Assembly (NCBI RefSeq): GCF_932274485.2
Contig: NC_065881.2
Span: forward strand, 372,001 to 436,000
Length of the DNA: 64,000 bases
Direction: 5' to 3'
From: Patella vulgata
Lineage: Eukaryota > Mollusca > Gastropoda > Patellidae
The notes beneath the pieces were generated by a model. It had not been told where the DNA came from and did no database searches. It saw only the letters and a program-made list of their open reading frames with translations. This document shows positions 1 to 11,184 of the stretch, piece by piece; position 1 is the stretch's first letter; every line of letters starts with the position of its first letter. Both the position numbers and the translations under genes were made by a program.

Positions 1-240
1 AGTTCATTATTATCGCTATAAACATCTCTCACATTCACATTACCAAACTGAGCATAAGTTGACGCCTAACACATTTGAGTATCCGTGGATCAACCATATT
101 CCCATAAAACATCTATTCTTTCTGATGTTATCTAAATATTTCTTTGATAAAATCAGTACCTGAATCAAATACGTCGGAGTATGGAACATAGATTTTGGGC
201 AAATGTGCAGATTTCCTTTTGGTAAATATGCCCCCCTAGG

Positions 241-636
241 AAATAAAGTGGGGTTTAACGTCCTATTTTTCGCACCGACTGGGCTAATGAGGACGGGCAT
301 ACGCCATACATTGTGCTATGATGGAAATTTTGCCTGGACAGCGGCACTACGGCCAATTCGTATATCGAATTCCAACTATCAATGTTTTATTTTACGTCCA
401 CGGCAATCTGTACACGGGACCCCAGTCTTTCGTCACGCCCATACGTTGTACCTTGCCACTCTTTCTGTCTGTCCTACACCCCAGTCTTTCGTCACGCCCA
501 TACGTTGTACCTTGCCACTCTGTCCTACACCATTGACGAGGGGGGACCACACCGGAAAACCCCGTCATCACAGGGATCATAACACGTGACATCCAGGTTA
601 GTGCACCAATGTCTTACTCACTGACCACCGGGTCCC
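241..636 (-). mobile_element. SINE-B copy (tRNA-derived), near full length
   Basis: Reverse-strand copy of the family I call SINE-B. The 3' tail is at the left (TTTAACGTCC, the complement of GGACGTTAAA), followed by the core (CATACGCCATACA, CGAATTCCAACT, TTTTACGTCC) and a decayed tRNA-like head at the right. An internal stretch of about 59 bp starting CCCAGTCTTTCGTC is duplicated in tandem at about 421-479 and 480-533. Short ORFs across it are shadows. Confidence 0.85.
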
Positions 637-1187
637 CTCTCTCTCACTCTCTCTCCCCTCTCTCTCTCTCCCTCTCTCTCTCCCTCTCTCTCTCTCCCTC
701 CCTCTCTCTCTCTCTCCCTCCCTCTATCTCTCCCTCCCCCCTCTCTCTCTCTCTCTCTCTCCCCTCTCTCTCCCCTCTCTCTCCTCTCTCTCTCCCTCTC
801 CCTCTCTCTCCCTCTCTCTCTCCCTCCCTCCTCTCTCTCTCTCTCTCCCCTCTCTCTCTCCCTCTCTCTCTATCTCCCCTCTCTCTCTCTGCCTCTCCTT
901 CTCTCTCTCCCCTCTCTCCCTCTCTCTCTCCCCTCTCTCTCTCCCTCTCTCTCTATCTCCCCTCTCTCTCTCTGCCTCTCCCTCTCTCTCTCCCCTCTCT
1001 CCCTCTCTCTCTCCCCCCTCTCTCTCTCTCTCTGTGTCTCTCTCCCCTCTCTCTCTGTCTCTTTCTCTCTCTCACTCCCCATCTCTATCTCCTCTCATTC
1101 TCTCTCCCTCTCTCTCTCTCTCTCTCCCTCGCTCTCTCTCCCTCTCCTCTATCCCTCTCCCTCTCTCCCTCTCTCTCTCGCTCTCTC
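637..1187. repeat. Pyrimidine-rich CT/CCCT low-complexity tract
   Basis: About 550 bp made almost only of CT, CCCT and CCCTCT runs on the plus strand, beginning where the decayed head of the adjacent SINE ends. A 61-codon-plus open frame across it encodes only Ser, Leu and Pro and is not a gene. A near 85-bp block repeats at about 862-950 and 925-1010. Confidence 0.95.
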
Positions 1188-1757
1188 GGAAGTGATTGTA
1201 GAGTTCTACAGTGGCATTGATATGACCATGCGACAAAACACTTCTAGACGAAAAAATTGAAAAGGGTTTGAAGTTAATTAAAATGAACAATAGATATGTG
1301 TTTGATATGACAAAAAAGATTCAAGTTCCTTAAAGTAACCATTAATTTATTGTCTTTACTGAAACAAAACAAGTTGCTGTAGGATACTTAACATAATGTG
1401 ATTTGTTACTGTAGTAATTATCAACTATCTCAATCATTACATAAAGTCGGTTTTAGAATTTATATTATCAAAGGTTAAAGATACAAGATACCTTATCTAA
1501 GATTTAGATACAGACCTGACCATTCTTGTTGTAATAGTTCCAATATAGATAATGTAAATTGAAAATATTAAAAAGTTCATTTAATTTACTTTATTCTGAG
1601 CCAAATTATCACTGTTTGTAGTTTTGACAAGATGTGTGACGAGGGCATTGGTATATTCCAGACTTAACCTCGCTTTCCCACTTTTAAATTAACTTTTTTA
1701 AATTGCAAACCGTTCTAATCTAGTTAAAATCTTGGGTATCCGTTGTCATCGAAAGTT
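1188..1757. other. AT-rich intergenic DNA
   Basis: No reading frame, splice pattern, RNA gene or recognisable repeat seen. Confidence 0.5.
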
Positions 1758-1880
1758 TATTATGGTCTTGTTTTGTTAATAAATGCCCAATTAATAATTT
1801 ATATAACATTTAAGGCCCAAAGAAAGACCTATGATAGGCATATTTAGCTCCTGCATAATGTCTGTATATTCCTGTAATAA
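1758..1880 (+). repeat. Dispersed repeat, partner of 41867-41990
   Basis: About 120 bp that align in the same orientation with 41867-41990. Shared landmarks are TTATTATGGTCT or TGATTATGGTCT, AATTAATAATTTA, AACATTTAAGGCC or AACATTTCAGGCC, AAAGAAAGAC and TTGCATAATGT or CTGCATAATGT. No terminal repeats or coding potential are seen, so the family is unknown. Confidence 0.6.
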
Positions 1881-2289
1881 AATGTGTCCATCCAGTAACA
1901 AAATTAGCCGTTACAGAAAGAACTGTTACAGGATTGATATTACAGGCAGGGTCATTTTAATTTATATTTGCTGAGACCAATAAAACTTATACCCTGAAAA
2001 TATAAAGTTCTCAAAAGGTTGTTACCGGAAGGATGCTTTTAAATGATTTTAGTTAGCAAAGGCTGTTGTTTTTTCTGTAAAATATTTGATCTAGGCAGAT
2101 CAACTGTTTGATGTCATTTAACCTGCAGAAGGCGGAGAAAATAAGACAGGAAATTTCATCATTCGTCAACAAAGGGGTCCTTTATTTTTTTATGATTTAA
2201 TACTCTGTTACAGGATGGACATAATTTCTAGGGGCGGAGGACGGAAACTCTTTTAAAAACAAAGTTGAATAAAACTTATTTGTAACCAT

Positions 2290-3168
2290 CAAGCGCAAAG
2301 TGGCTTTCGTGAATCATCGAACTACGAACAATATATACATTCTCAAAACGATCCTAAATAAATATAAAAGATATCAGATTTCAATGTCAAACAGGACTGT
2401 GTATTAAGCCCCACGCTGTTTAATATTTATGTGAATGATTTGCAAAACTATATTGATGACAGTGGGTCCTTCTCTCGGCGATCATAAAATATCTCACCTC
2501 GGAATATTCCCACTTCAGCAGGATATATACCATAGAATGCTACTCTATTATAAAAGATTAAACCATCTTGACATGAAAGAAACAAAACGGTTACTGACTG
2601 AAGCCTATAATGATGCTATTAAAATAGCTAACTCTAATATTAATCTTTCATGGACTGCCTCTATAACATACTTAATAAATTATTTCAATATAAATCCGTC
2701 AAACCGCACTAACTTTTATATCAAATCATCACTTGAATCCAAATTCAACTCCCTTTTCACTGATTCGTGCCACTCGAGCCCATTTAAAGCTACAAAGCTT
2801 AGGACTTATTTAAAACGAAAACCTATAAACCTGCTGAATATCTCTGTTACGTACATAATAAGAACTTTAAAGCAGCCATGACCACACCCCGACTTAGTTC
2901 TCACTCACTTCAAATTGAAATGGGCCGATACAAAAATGTCCCCTCAGATCTAAGAATATATGCTAACAGTTTTCTATGCACAAAACAAGATGAAGCCCAT
3001 TTTTTACTAGAATGTCCATTGTATGAAAATTTACGTACCGTTCTCATAAACCCAACATATACAGATAATTATCTACTCTATTCTCTTGAAAATCTATTTA
3101 ACCCACCCAAAACAGTTGCAAAATTGGTTAGCGCGTTTGTATTCCATGCCATGAATCTAAGAAGATAA
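2290..3168 (+). pseudogene. LINE remnant: reverse transcriptase end with C-terminal zinc-knuckle region
   Basis: Dead 3' part of a non-LTR retrotransposon ORF2. Around 2298-2320 the translation gives a SGFRESSN-like string, and around 2385-2450 VKQDCVLSPTLFNIYVNDL, matching the QSGFR and GCxLSPxLFxxYINDL motifs of LINE reverse transcriptases; the catalytic block and most of the thumb are deleted. From 2462 a frame reads LGIFPLQQDIYHRMLLYYKR and ends at 2881. The next frame, 2878-3168, holds RLSSHSLQIEMGRYKN and then C-x(17)-C-x-L-Y (HFLLECPLYENLR), the usual LINE C-terminus. At least two frame breaks and a large internal deletion are visible. The clade is probably in the CR1/Jockey/RTEX group, which I cannot settle by eye. 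Confidence 0.8.
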
Positions 3169-3814
3169 ATTGTATAGAGTTACATCTATCTCCACCTTTT
3201 TGTATCAAAATTATTATCGAGATTTCCATGAATTAATATATTTCATTCCATATTTTATTATTTGATTCATATAATCAATCTAGTATTCCTATATCATATT
3301 TCCTCGTCAAATCCTATACCAAGTCTTTCTGTTATTTATGTATTTATAATATTTATACCCATTCATCATACTTGTGTTGAATGTTGTGTCACTATCAGAG
3401 ACGATTGTGGTAAATGTGTTTATAGATATGGAAATGAATACGATACTTTTTGTTCTGTTAGTAAATATGTAACCTAGATTAAAATTATCATTTGTCTTGT
3501 TTGTAAATATATATATTATTTGTCATATTGTTATAATTGTATGTACATGTTTATATTGTATGTTGTCCTCAATGGATGTTTCTTAATCTTAAAAAAAATA
3601 TTAATCTAATCTTAAAAAATATTAATATTAATCTTATCCTATTTTACTTATATCCGCACATGGTATCCATACATGGTATCTGTTAAATTTCTAGATAACC
3701 GGAAGTCATTCTACACACTACCCATCAACTCGCCTACATTTGACCAAATCGTGTCCCTGATATATTTATAGTACATGTACTTTACGAAATTAAAACCTAT
3801 AATGTGACAGGACT
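3169..3814. other. AT-rich DNA after LINE remnant
   Basis: Probably includes the decayed LINE 3' end. Short repeats of TTAATCTTAAAAAATA occur near 3580-3640. No gene seen. Confidence 0.4.
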
Positions 3815-3935
3815 ACTAATCTGATTAAAACACAGATCCTATTTCATTTCGTTCTTTTTTTTATAGTTCAAAATTTCGTTTTACTTGTCTTTACTACACT
3901 AGGATCTGGAAGAGTTGTTATATTACCGACTTTTC
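3815..3935 (+). repeat. Dispersed repeat, partner of 58776-58895
   Basis: Shares with 58776-58895 a block of about 100 bp with landmarks ACACAGATC, TTCAAAATTTCG and TTTTACTTGTCTTTACTA, followed by a similar AACCTG or ATCTGG stretch. No coding potential or terminal repeats. Confidence 0.6.
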
Positions 3936-4436
3936 TGTTGAAGTAAGGGATAAGCCAATGAAACAGTCTGTTACGGCGACTTCTTGGCGTGCCATGCACG
4001 GAACTGTGGGTAGAACACTAGAAACGCCAACGCTGATTGATTAATCAATGTCTGACGTCATAGGTCAAAAGCTGCTCGTAAAACCCCTGACACGACCTTC
4101 GAATACAACTTGACAAATCTTCATGTAGTGCAGTCCATCAAAAGTATATAAAAAACGAAACGAAACGAAATATAGATCTGTATTATAATCAGATTGCCTA
4201 TACTACCCAACACTAACTAAATACTACGTCATTATGTTCACCTCGTTGGCAATAGATTGTCAAAACAAGGCGAAACCACGCTGAGGAGAACGTGGCCGAC
4301 TGGCCGTCGTCGCGTCTATGAGGGCGACAAGTACAGTGTACACGGGCGCCATATTGTTTTATTGACCACGTTGCATGTTTTACCAGCATCGCCAAATTGG
4401 TAAGCCAGCGCCTTACTAACTTGGCCACCGTGGTTC

Positions 4437-4787
4437 CGATACAAATATACAATTCTATTGGAGCTGTTTGATACAAATATACGATTCTATTGGAGCTGTT
4501 TGATACAAATATAAAATTCTATTGGGGCTGTTGATACAAATATACAATTCTATTGGGGCTGTTGATACAAATATAAAATTCTATTGGGGCTGTTGATACA
4601 AATATAAAATTCTATTGGGGCTGTTGATACAAATATACAATTCTATTGGAGCTGTTTGATACAAATATAAAATTCTATTGGGGCTGTTGATACAAATAAA
4701 CAATTCTATTGGGGCTGTTGATACAAATATACAATTCTACTGGGGCTGTTTGATACAAATAAACAATTCTATTGGGGCTTTTGTGAA
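4437..4787. repeat. 31-33-bp tandem array, about 11 copies
   Basis: Eleven units of the type GATACAAATATACAATTC + TATTGGGGCTGTT. Most differ by one or two substitutions and by a T present or absent before GATAC. Confidence 0.95.
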
Positions 4788-4879
4788 TTGTTTGTTAGGT
4801 GGATGACAACAAAATAATAATAAATTACAATGATACATGTACCTATTAGTACGGTTGAGCCGTGTTAGTCTTAATGTTA

Positions 4880-5203
4880 GGGTGGGGGGGTGGCCGAATG
4901 GTTAGCACGTGCCTGTCATTGAGTCAACTGGTGTGGTTTCGAATCCCTTGTAGTACGTGACAAGGAGTAGGGTCGCCTGTTCTCGCGCTCCCTTGAGTTT
5001 CGATTTCCAGCTAGTCCATGACAAGGAGTAGGGTCGCCTGTCCCGACCTTCTGGGTTTTCTCCGGGCACTCCGGTTTCCTCCCACTGATAAAGACCCCTA
5101 CGCGCAAGCGAATTATTGAAAAAAAATTAAACCACATGTTAGTTCCAGAATGACATAGTTTGTGTCGAGTGGACGTTAAACCCCATTTCTCTCTCTCCCG
5201 TCG
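4880..5203 (+). mobile_element. SINE-A, full length with 14-bp target duplication
   Basis: tRNA-derived SINE. The head carries a Pol III box A (TGGCCGAATGG) and box B (GGTTTCGAATCCC). The body includes GGGTTTTCTCCGGGCACTCC, CCCACTGATAAAGACCCC and CGCGCAAGCGAATTATTG, and the tail GGACGTTAAACCCC(ATTTC)(TC)n. It is flanked by the direct repeat TAGTCTTAATGTTA at 4866-4879 and 5204-5217, the mark of target-primed insertion. A piece of the head-body junction, GTGACAAGGAGTAGGGTCGC, is duplicated at about 4957 and 5019. The conserved body resembles the deeply conserved SINE domain reported from molluscs and other animals; that assignment is from memory. Confidence 0.93.
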
Positions 5204-5247
5204 TAGTCTTAATGTTATCCGCTTGACTCCTCACATATTTGGTCGTC

Positions 5248-5455
5248 CGCCCCTCTCTCTTACCCAGTTAACTAATAAACTATTCCATCTCTCACAATTC
5301 GCTTGCCCGCCCCTCTCTTACCTAGTTCACTAATAAACTATTCCATCTCTCACAATTCGCTTGCCCGCCCCTCTCTTACCTAGTTAACTAATAAACTATT
5401 CCATCTCTCACAATTCGCTTGCCCGCCCCTCTCTTACCTAGTTCACCAATAAACT
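5248..5455. repeat. 62-bp tandem array, about 3.4 copies
   Basis: Units contain CGCTTGCCCGCCCCTCTC, TTACCTAGTT and AATAAACTATTCCATCTCTC. The first and last units are the most diverged. Confidence 0.93.
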
Positions 5456-5807
5456 TGACCGACATGCTCGTTGATTTTATTACCCTTATTGTAATGCTAC
5501 ACCACGGTGGTTTCAGTTGGATACTGATTTCATGGTATCCTCACAAATCTTACACAGCTTAACACACCAACATTTATGGTTGGGTGCACACCACGATGTT
5601 ATCTTTGCTAAATAATAAAACAGTCCAACAGAAATACAAGATGAATATAAATATAAAAAAACCCCATAATTTATATGGAATACAATCACTGGTTTATACA
5701 CATACAGCACGACGTTTCGACAAGTATTCTCTTATCGTTATCAAGTCCAAATGTACAAATATTTATCGTTATCAAGTCCAATCACTAAATGCCACTCAAG
5801 GATTATA

Positions 5808-5884
5808 ATATAAATATAAATATATAATATAAATATATAATATAAATATATAATATAAATATATAATATAAATATAAATATATT
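5808..5884. repeat. AT microsatellite (TATAAATATA type)
   Basis: Near-pure repetition of TATAATATAAATA over about 75 bp. Confidence 0.9.
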
Positions 5885-6197
5885 TGTACTTTTTATTTAT
5901 GAAATAGTCGCATATTATAATACATACACTTTATACATTCTTTTCACGACAGAAATACAAGATAAATGATTTATCACGACAGAAATACAAGATAACTGAT
6001 TTATTGATATTGTTGATAAATCAAATATAAAATTATAGCACGCTTAATTCGATGGCACTGAAATATGATAGCACAATTAAGTAAAATAATTTAAATATTT
6101 TGAAATGAACACATTCCGTGATTAACTGAGAGGGGGGATGCAGTAATTAGAACTGTTCTATTAAAGAGATTGTTGTAATTAATTCTCTACGTCACTG

Positions 6198-6320
6198 TCT
6201 ATGGATGTCTGAGATATGGGTGTCTATGGGTGTCTATGGATGTCTGAGATATGGGTGTCTATGGGTGTCTATGGCTGTCTAAGATATGAGTGTCTATAGG
6301 TGTGTATGGCTGTCCAAGTT
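6198..6320. repeat. Short tandem array with GTCTATGG core
   Basis: Repeated GTCTATGGGTGTCTATGG and CTGAGATATGGGT modules, about 10 and 43 bp in nested periods. Confidence 0.85.
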
Positions 6321-6559
6321 TTATTGTGAAAACCTCAGATTGTGACGTGGATTATCAGTTTTATTAAATTGATTGACACAAGCTGTCTATAAAATATAAA
6401 CATACCAACACTAAAATACAAATTCATGTCAAAACGTGTAAAATAAAATTTATCGACAATTTTCTTATATTATCAACTTATTCCACGGTTGAGTGCTTTG
6501 TATAGACTTCTAATACCCGAAATAATTGAAACCCAGTGCTAGGCCAGAAATGAACTACT

Positions 6560-6765
6560 AGTTTGCGTCAAGTGGACAGGGCTTCTTTTACGTGTACACA
6601 AATGTGTATGCGAGGACCTCGATTTTTACGTGCACACGAATGTGTATGCGAGGACCTCGATTTGTACGTGTACACGAATGTGTATGCGAGGACCTCGATT
6701 TTTACGTGTACACGAATGTGTATGCGAGGACCTAGGTTTTTAATCCATTCGAACGAGTAGATGGT
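6560..6765 (-). mobile_element. SINE fragments with 38-bp tandem expansion of the SINE-B core
   Basis: A scrap resembling the SINE-A tail (TAGTTTGCGTCAAGTGGAC) is followed by reverse-strand SINE-B core. The core segment TTTTACGTGTACACGAATGT + GTATGCGAGGACCTCGA is repeated four times at 6585-6742, then the SINE resumes (CCATTCGAACGAGTAGA). In ordinary SINE-B copies this segment is present once, so the array arose inside the SINE. Confidence 0.85.
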
Positions 6766-7227
6766 GTTCCAGGATCCCTAGCAGAAAAGGGTCTTTAACT
6801 AGCTCGATTTCCTGTTTAGCCCGGAGTCACCTTACCAACGAACAATTTGTTTGCGTTCTTTATTGATGGAATCATGTGAATCACGATTCTATGGCAATGA
6901 TTAGGAGTTAGGTGTGTCTGTCTTGTCATTTGACTGTTACATTCTCAATAATCTGTTTATTGCATATACGTTTATAAGGCTCCAGGTAACACCTCACATA
7001 GACCAATGTACAAAAATACAATTTGTTTAAAAATTACCGTTGAAAATACAAAATAGTAAAAATATATATGCACATATCCGTAGACATTTTATATAGACTG
7101 TGAAACCAAACTATAAACCAGTAGCAAATATACACATTTTAAGCTTATTTGAAGCGAAATAATATAAATAAAAAAATTAAATAAAATGAAATGAAACTGA
7201 TCGACCCACTTTACATTAATTGTCCGT
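6766..7227. other. Intergenic DNA downstream of the fucosyltransferase
   Basis: Likely includes the 3' UTR of the minus-strand fucosyltransferase beyond the CT tract. AT-rich; no other feature recognised. Confidence 0.4.
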
Positions 7228-7277
7228 CTTCATTAGCCCGGTCGGAGCAGAAAAGTCGGACGTTAAACCTTATTTCA

Positions 7278-7312
<35 letters not shown>
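7228..7312 (+). mobile_element. SINE-B 3' tail fragment plus (CT)n
   Basis: TTCATTAGCCCGGTCGGAGC, then GACGTTAAACCTTATTTC and a CT run to 7312. It abuts the stop codon of the fucosyltransferase on the other strand, so that gene's 3' UTR starts with a GA-rich repeat. Confidence 0.8.
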
Positions 7313-7315
<3 letters not shown>

Positions 7316-8547
7316 TGAGATCATCTGGGAAATAGCACAACTTTTTATCAAACCATTTGTCAATCCTGTCAATTGTTTTTGAATATTTTTGTAAATTATT
7401 GAGTCTATAACAGATTTCACACAAGGCACGCGATTCAAACTGATAATGGGTCCAAACTACTGTATTGCCCTGCACGGTTTTCAGAGCTTCAGTTTCGCTG
7501 GTATATAAATCTTTTTTTCTAAACATTTTCATATAAGCCTCGTGATTTGTGTCTAGATATTTTAGATGATCAGCTAAATCCTTAGTCGTTTTATAATCCC
7601 GGGTATCTATAAATGTTCCAGCAGGAATATGTCTCGTAAAATTTCCTCCACCGCGAATCACTAAAATAAAGTCGGCTTTATAATATACATAAACTTTCTC
7701 TGATATATAATCGTCGCAAAACGAGTTTTCAAAGGCTAGATAAAATTTATATGTCGAATTTACCATGCGCATGAATCCTTTATCGTCGTTTCGCGACCAT
7801 TTTAAAGGTCCACACCCACCGTAGACATCGATGTCTATATGTTTCTGAAGTAATTTAAGATATTCTTGTCGTTTTCCCTCTGTGGCACAATGGCTGATGA
7901 GGCCCACGAATTTTTTGGTTTTAGCTTTGATAATGGAATCCAAATCTCTGTTGTACAACTCAGATGGGGTCTTCCTTCTCACTATACCATAAGGAGCGAA
8001 AATATCCGAATCTTCCCGGTAAAACATTGTCCAGTTGAACAAATTCCACCAAGGTGGCGTTCTAAAAGCGACACTGTGACTCCAGTCTGGTTTCTCCGGT
8101 TCCGAATCATGGAGTATCCATAGTTGTTTTGTATTTGGTCTTGGCATTGGTTTCGGTATTTGCATAATCTGGGCATTGAACAAAACAGCTGCAGCATCTT
8201 TCATATAAGTGGTATTGGTTGTTGTAAAACAGTTTCTGTGTGGACATGCCGTTAAAGGTTGGAGATTGGGTGTGTTATTAACATATCGAGGTGGAACATA
8301 CCATAATAGAATTTTACGTTCTTTATAGCTGGCCTCGGTATGATATTCTGACGGTAATTTATAATTATAGGCATGAATATATTTATTGATGTCTGTGTCA
8401 TACAATACGCTGTCTCGGAGAAGTTGTTCGGACCCACCGAGGTATTGTTGATGATTAACGAGATTCGGTTCAATCACCCGGAAATGTAAATAAGTTGCTA
8501 AAACAACAATCATTCCTATAAAGACAACAACGGGTTTTCTGTGTGCA
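7311..8547 (-). CDS. Alpha-1,3-fucosyltransferase (GT10 family), large terminal coding exon
   Basis: Golgi type II membrane enzyme that transfers L-fucose from GDP-fucose to GlcNAc in glycans. An open frame of 423 codons runs to 8582, but its first 11 codons look like intron: on the minus strand a pyrimidine-rich run ends in CAG at 8548-8550, so the exon probably starts at 8547 and an upstream exon is missing from view. Numbering from the 8582 ATG: membrane anchor about 17-34 (PVVVFIGMIVVLATYLHF); FNWTMFYREDSDIFAPYG at 182-199; LISHCATEGKRQEYL at 228-242; DVYGGCG at 252-258; YKFYLAFENS + DDYISEK at 278-296, the GDP-fucose-binding core; FIDTRDY at 324-330. N-glycosylation sequons include N123, N183, N275 and N314. 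The usual VPVV after the core helix is ILVI here, a conservative drift. Family membership is secure; linkage specificity is not readable. Confidence 0.95.
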
Positions 8548-8689
8548 CTGAAAAAAAAATAAATAAAGAAGATTAGCAACATTAACTATTGAAATCAATG
8601 GGGGCCACACTGGATCGGTTAGTAAAACGCTGGCTCTAAAATCAAGGGGTGGCGGAATCGATCACGGTATTGGCCGACAAAGTACCTTC

Positions 8690-8755
8690 GTTTTCTCCAT
8701 GGCAGGGGTGTAGGAGGGAAGGCTTAGCGTGTTTTCTTCATGGCAGGGGTGTAGG
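8690..8755. repeat. Left arm of 43-bp tandem array
   Basis: About 1.5 units of TTCTTCATGGCAGGGG + TGTAGGAGGGAAGGC. Continuous with 9236-9760 before a MITE split the array. Confidence 0.9.
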
Positions 8756-9235
8756 CAGTGGCGGCGCCAGGGGGGGGGGGCATAAATCCCACATCCCCAC
8801 AGTCTATTTTTCAAAATTTTCTTGGCGAGGTCCCCAATGGACTCGCTACTTTGGCGCTCACAACGGGAATTCGTTGAGGTTCGCAAGTCCGTTCGTTTGA
8901 CATTTTGTTCTCTAGTCGGATAAACTAGTGATCAGGCGACGAACGGTATCTGGGCAGATCTATTTATCTCGACCATCGGTGCCTGACAGAATAGGACTCC
9001 CTACTTTGACGCTCGTGAGTGGGCTTCGTCGTGATTCACAAGTCCGTTTGTTTGACACTTTACCTCATCGATCAGTGCCTGAAATACTGCCAGGCTGCAT
9101 TTCCGGCAACCTGTTTTTGAAAATTTTCTGGGGGAGGCCCCCTACCCCTAGTTGAAGCTCGTGCCTTTGCCCCCTTAACCTTGGACTTTGCCCCGGCTTT
9201 GCCCCTCCAATCACCGACGGCTGGCGCCGCCACTG
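8756..9235. mobile_element. hAT-like MITE, 480 bp, with 8-bp target duplication
   Basis: Perfect 15-bp terminal inverted repeats: CAGTGGCGGCGCCAG at 8756-8770 and its complement at 9221-9235. The 8-bp direct repeat GGTGTAGG flanks it at 8748-8755 and 9236-9243. CAGTG-type ends with an 8-bp duplication fit the hAT superfamily. It carries no transposase. It sits inside a tandem array, whose unit supplies the target sequence. Confidence 0.9.
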
Positions 9236-9760
9236 GGTGTAGGAGGGAAGACTAGCGTGTTTTCTCCATGGCACGGGGTGTAGGAGGGAAAGCCTAGCGT
9301 GTTTTCTCCATGGCACGGGTGTAGGAGGGAAGGCCTATTGTGTTTTCTTCATGGCAGGGGTGTAGGAGGGAAGGCCTAGCGTGTTTTCTTCGTGGCAGGG
9401 GTGTAGGAGGGAAGGTCTATTGTGTCTTCTTCATGGCAGGGGTGTAGGAGGGAAGGCCTAGCGTATTTTCTTCGTGGCAGGGGTGTAGGAGGGAAAGCCT
9501 AGCGTGTTTTCCCCATGGCACGGGTGTAGGAGGGAAGGTCTATTGTGTTTTCTTCATGGCAGGGGTGTAGGAGGGAAGGCCTAGCGTGTTTTCATCATGG
9601 CAGGGGTGTAGGAGGGAAAGCCTAGCGTGTTTTCTCCATGGCACGGGTGTAGGAGGGAAGGCCTATTGTGTTTTCTCCATGGCACGGGTGTAGGAGGGAA
9701 GGCCTAGCGTGTTTTCTTCATGGCAGGGGTGTAGGAGGGAAGGTCTAGCATGTTTATAAA
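9236..9760. repeat. 43-44-bp tandem array, about 12 copies
   Basis: Units of the type GGTGTAGGAGGGAAGGCCTA + GCGTGTTTTCTTCATGGCAG. Variants differ in CTAGCG versus CTATTG and TTCATGG versus CCATGG, in an interleaved order that suggests a higher-order period of two to three units. Confidence 0.95.
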
Positions 9761-9881
9761 ATTTGATTTTTATGTGCAAGATGTCAGCCATGCGAATAAA
9801 TCAATAATCTAAAGATATACATAATTTAAATAAATTTTATTGTTCCATTCTGTTTGTTAATAAGTTAATCGACCATATTTA

Positions 9882-9977
9882 TAGTTTTAACATACATACA
9901 GGTAGATATAGTTTTAACATACATACAGGTAGATATAGTTTTAACATACAGGTAGATATAGTTTTAACATACAGGTA
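9882..9977. repeat. Short tandem array, unit TAGTTTTAACATACA(TACA)GGTAGATA
   Basis: Four units of 23-27 bp that differ in one or two copies of ACATACA. Confidence 0.9.
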
Positions 9978-10097
9978 TTGTTCTCTGTATATACACCTAT
10001 AAACACAGACTTCAAAATTATTAAATTAAAAAATCTAATTTACCAAATCGATCCAAAATTGTTCAAAGAAGAAGCATACCAATTGTCAGAATATAAA

Positions 10098-10948
10098 CAA
10101 CAACAAGAAGAACAGCAACAAGAAGTTAGAAGAACAAAAATAACAGCAACAAGAAGATAGAATAACAACAAGAAGATAGAAGAACAAGAAGAACAAGAAT
10201 AACAGCAACAGGAAGATAGAAGAACAACAAGAAGATAGAAGAACAAGAAGAAGATAGAATAACAGCAACAGGAAGATAGAAGAACAACAAGAAGATAGAA
10301 TAACAACAAGAACAAGAATAACAACAAGAACAAAAATAACAACAACAGGAAGATAGAAGAACAACAAGAAGATAGAGAACAACAGGAAGAAGATAGAAGA
10401 ACAACAGGAAGATAAAAGAACAACAAGAAGATAGAAGAACAACAGGAAGATAGAAGAACAACAGGAAGATAGAAGAACAACAAGAACAAGAATAACAGCA
10501 ACAGGAAGATAGAAGAACAACAACAAGAAGATAGAAGAACAACAAGAACAAGAATGACAACAACACGAAGATAGAAGAACAAAAAGAAGATAGAAGAACA
10601 ACAACAAGAAGATAGAAGAACAACAAGAACAAGAATAACAACAACACGAAGATAGAAGAAGAACAACAAGAAGATAGAAGAAGAACAACAAGAAGATATA
10701 AGAACAACAACAACAACACGAATAACAACAACACGAATATAGAAGAACAACAAGAAGGTAGAAGAACAACAAGAAGAAGATAGAAGAGCAACAAGAACAA
10801 GAATAACAACAACACGAATATAGAAGAACAAAAAGAAGATAGAAGAACAACAACGACAAGAAGATAGAAGAACAACAACTTGAACAACAAGAAGATCGAA
10901 GAACAACAACGACAATAAGATAAAAGAACAACAACTTGAACAACAAGA
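10098..10948. repeat. Purine-rich array (ACAACAAGAAGATAGAAGA), left arm
   Basis: About 850 bp of ACAAGAAGATAGAAGA and AATAACAGCAACAGG modules, nearly free of T on the plus strand. Long minus-strand ORFs rich in Leu, Phe, Ser, Cys and Val (for example 10040-10915) are products of the repeat and exist in all three frames. Confidence 0.95.
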
Positions 10949-11184
10949 GAGAGGGAGAGAAATGGGGTTTAACGTCCACTCGTCACAAACTAGGTCATTT
11001 CGGGACTAACACATTGTTCAATTTTATTTCAATAATTCGCTTGCGCGTAGGGGTCTTTAGCAGTGGGAGGAAACCGGAAGACGCGGGGGGAGAAAACCCA
11101 CGAGGTTGGACAAGCGACCCTACTCCTTGTCACGTACAACCGGGATTCGAAACCCCGCCAGTTGACTCAATGACAGACTGTATG
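10949..11184 (-). mobile_element. SINE-A inserted in the purine-rich array
   Basis: Reverse-strand SINE-A from its GA-rich tail (GGGGTTTAACGTCCACTCG) through TAGGGGTCTTTAGCAGTGGG and ACAACCGGGATTCGAAACC to GTTGACTCAATGACAGAC; the extreme head is missing. The direct repeat TTGAACAACAAGA flanks it at 10936-10948 and 11185-11197, so the array is older than the SINE. Confidence 0.93.

Noticed and set aside
609-1290. Long frames on both strands through the CT tract
   Set aside because: Only Ser/Leu/Pro or Arg/Glu/Gly products of a low-complexity tract.
2435-3168. Two neighbouring host genes
   Set aside because: Both frames belong to one LINE ORF2 C-terminus separated by a frame shift.
4880-4960. 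tRNA gene at TGGCCGAATGGTTAGCACG and at other SINE heads
   Set aside because: Box A and box B are present but no cloverleaf arms form, and each is fused to a SINE body with a target duplication.
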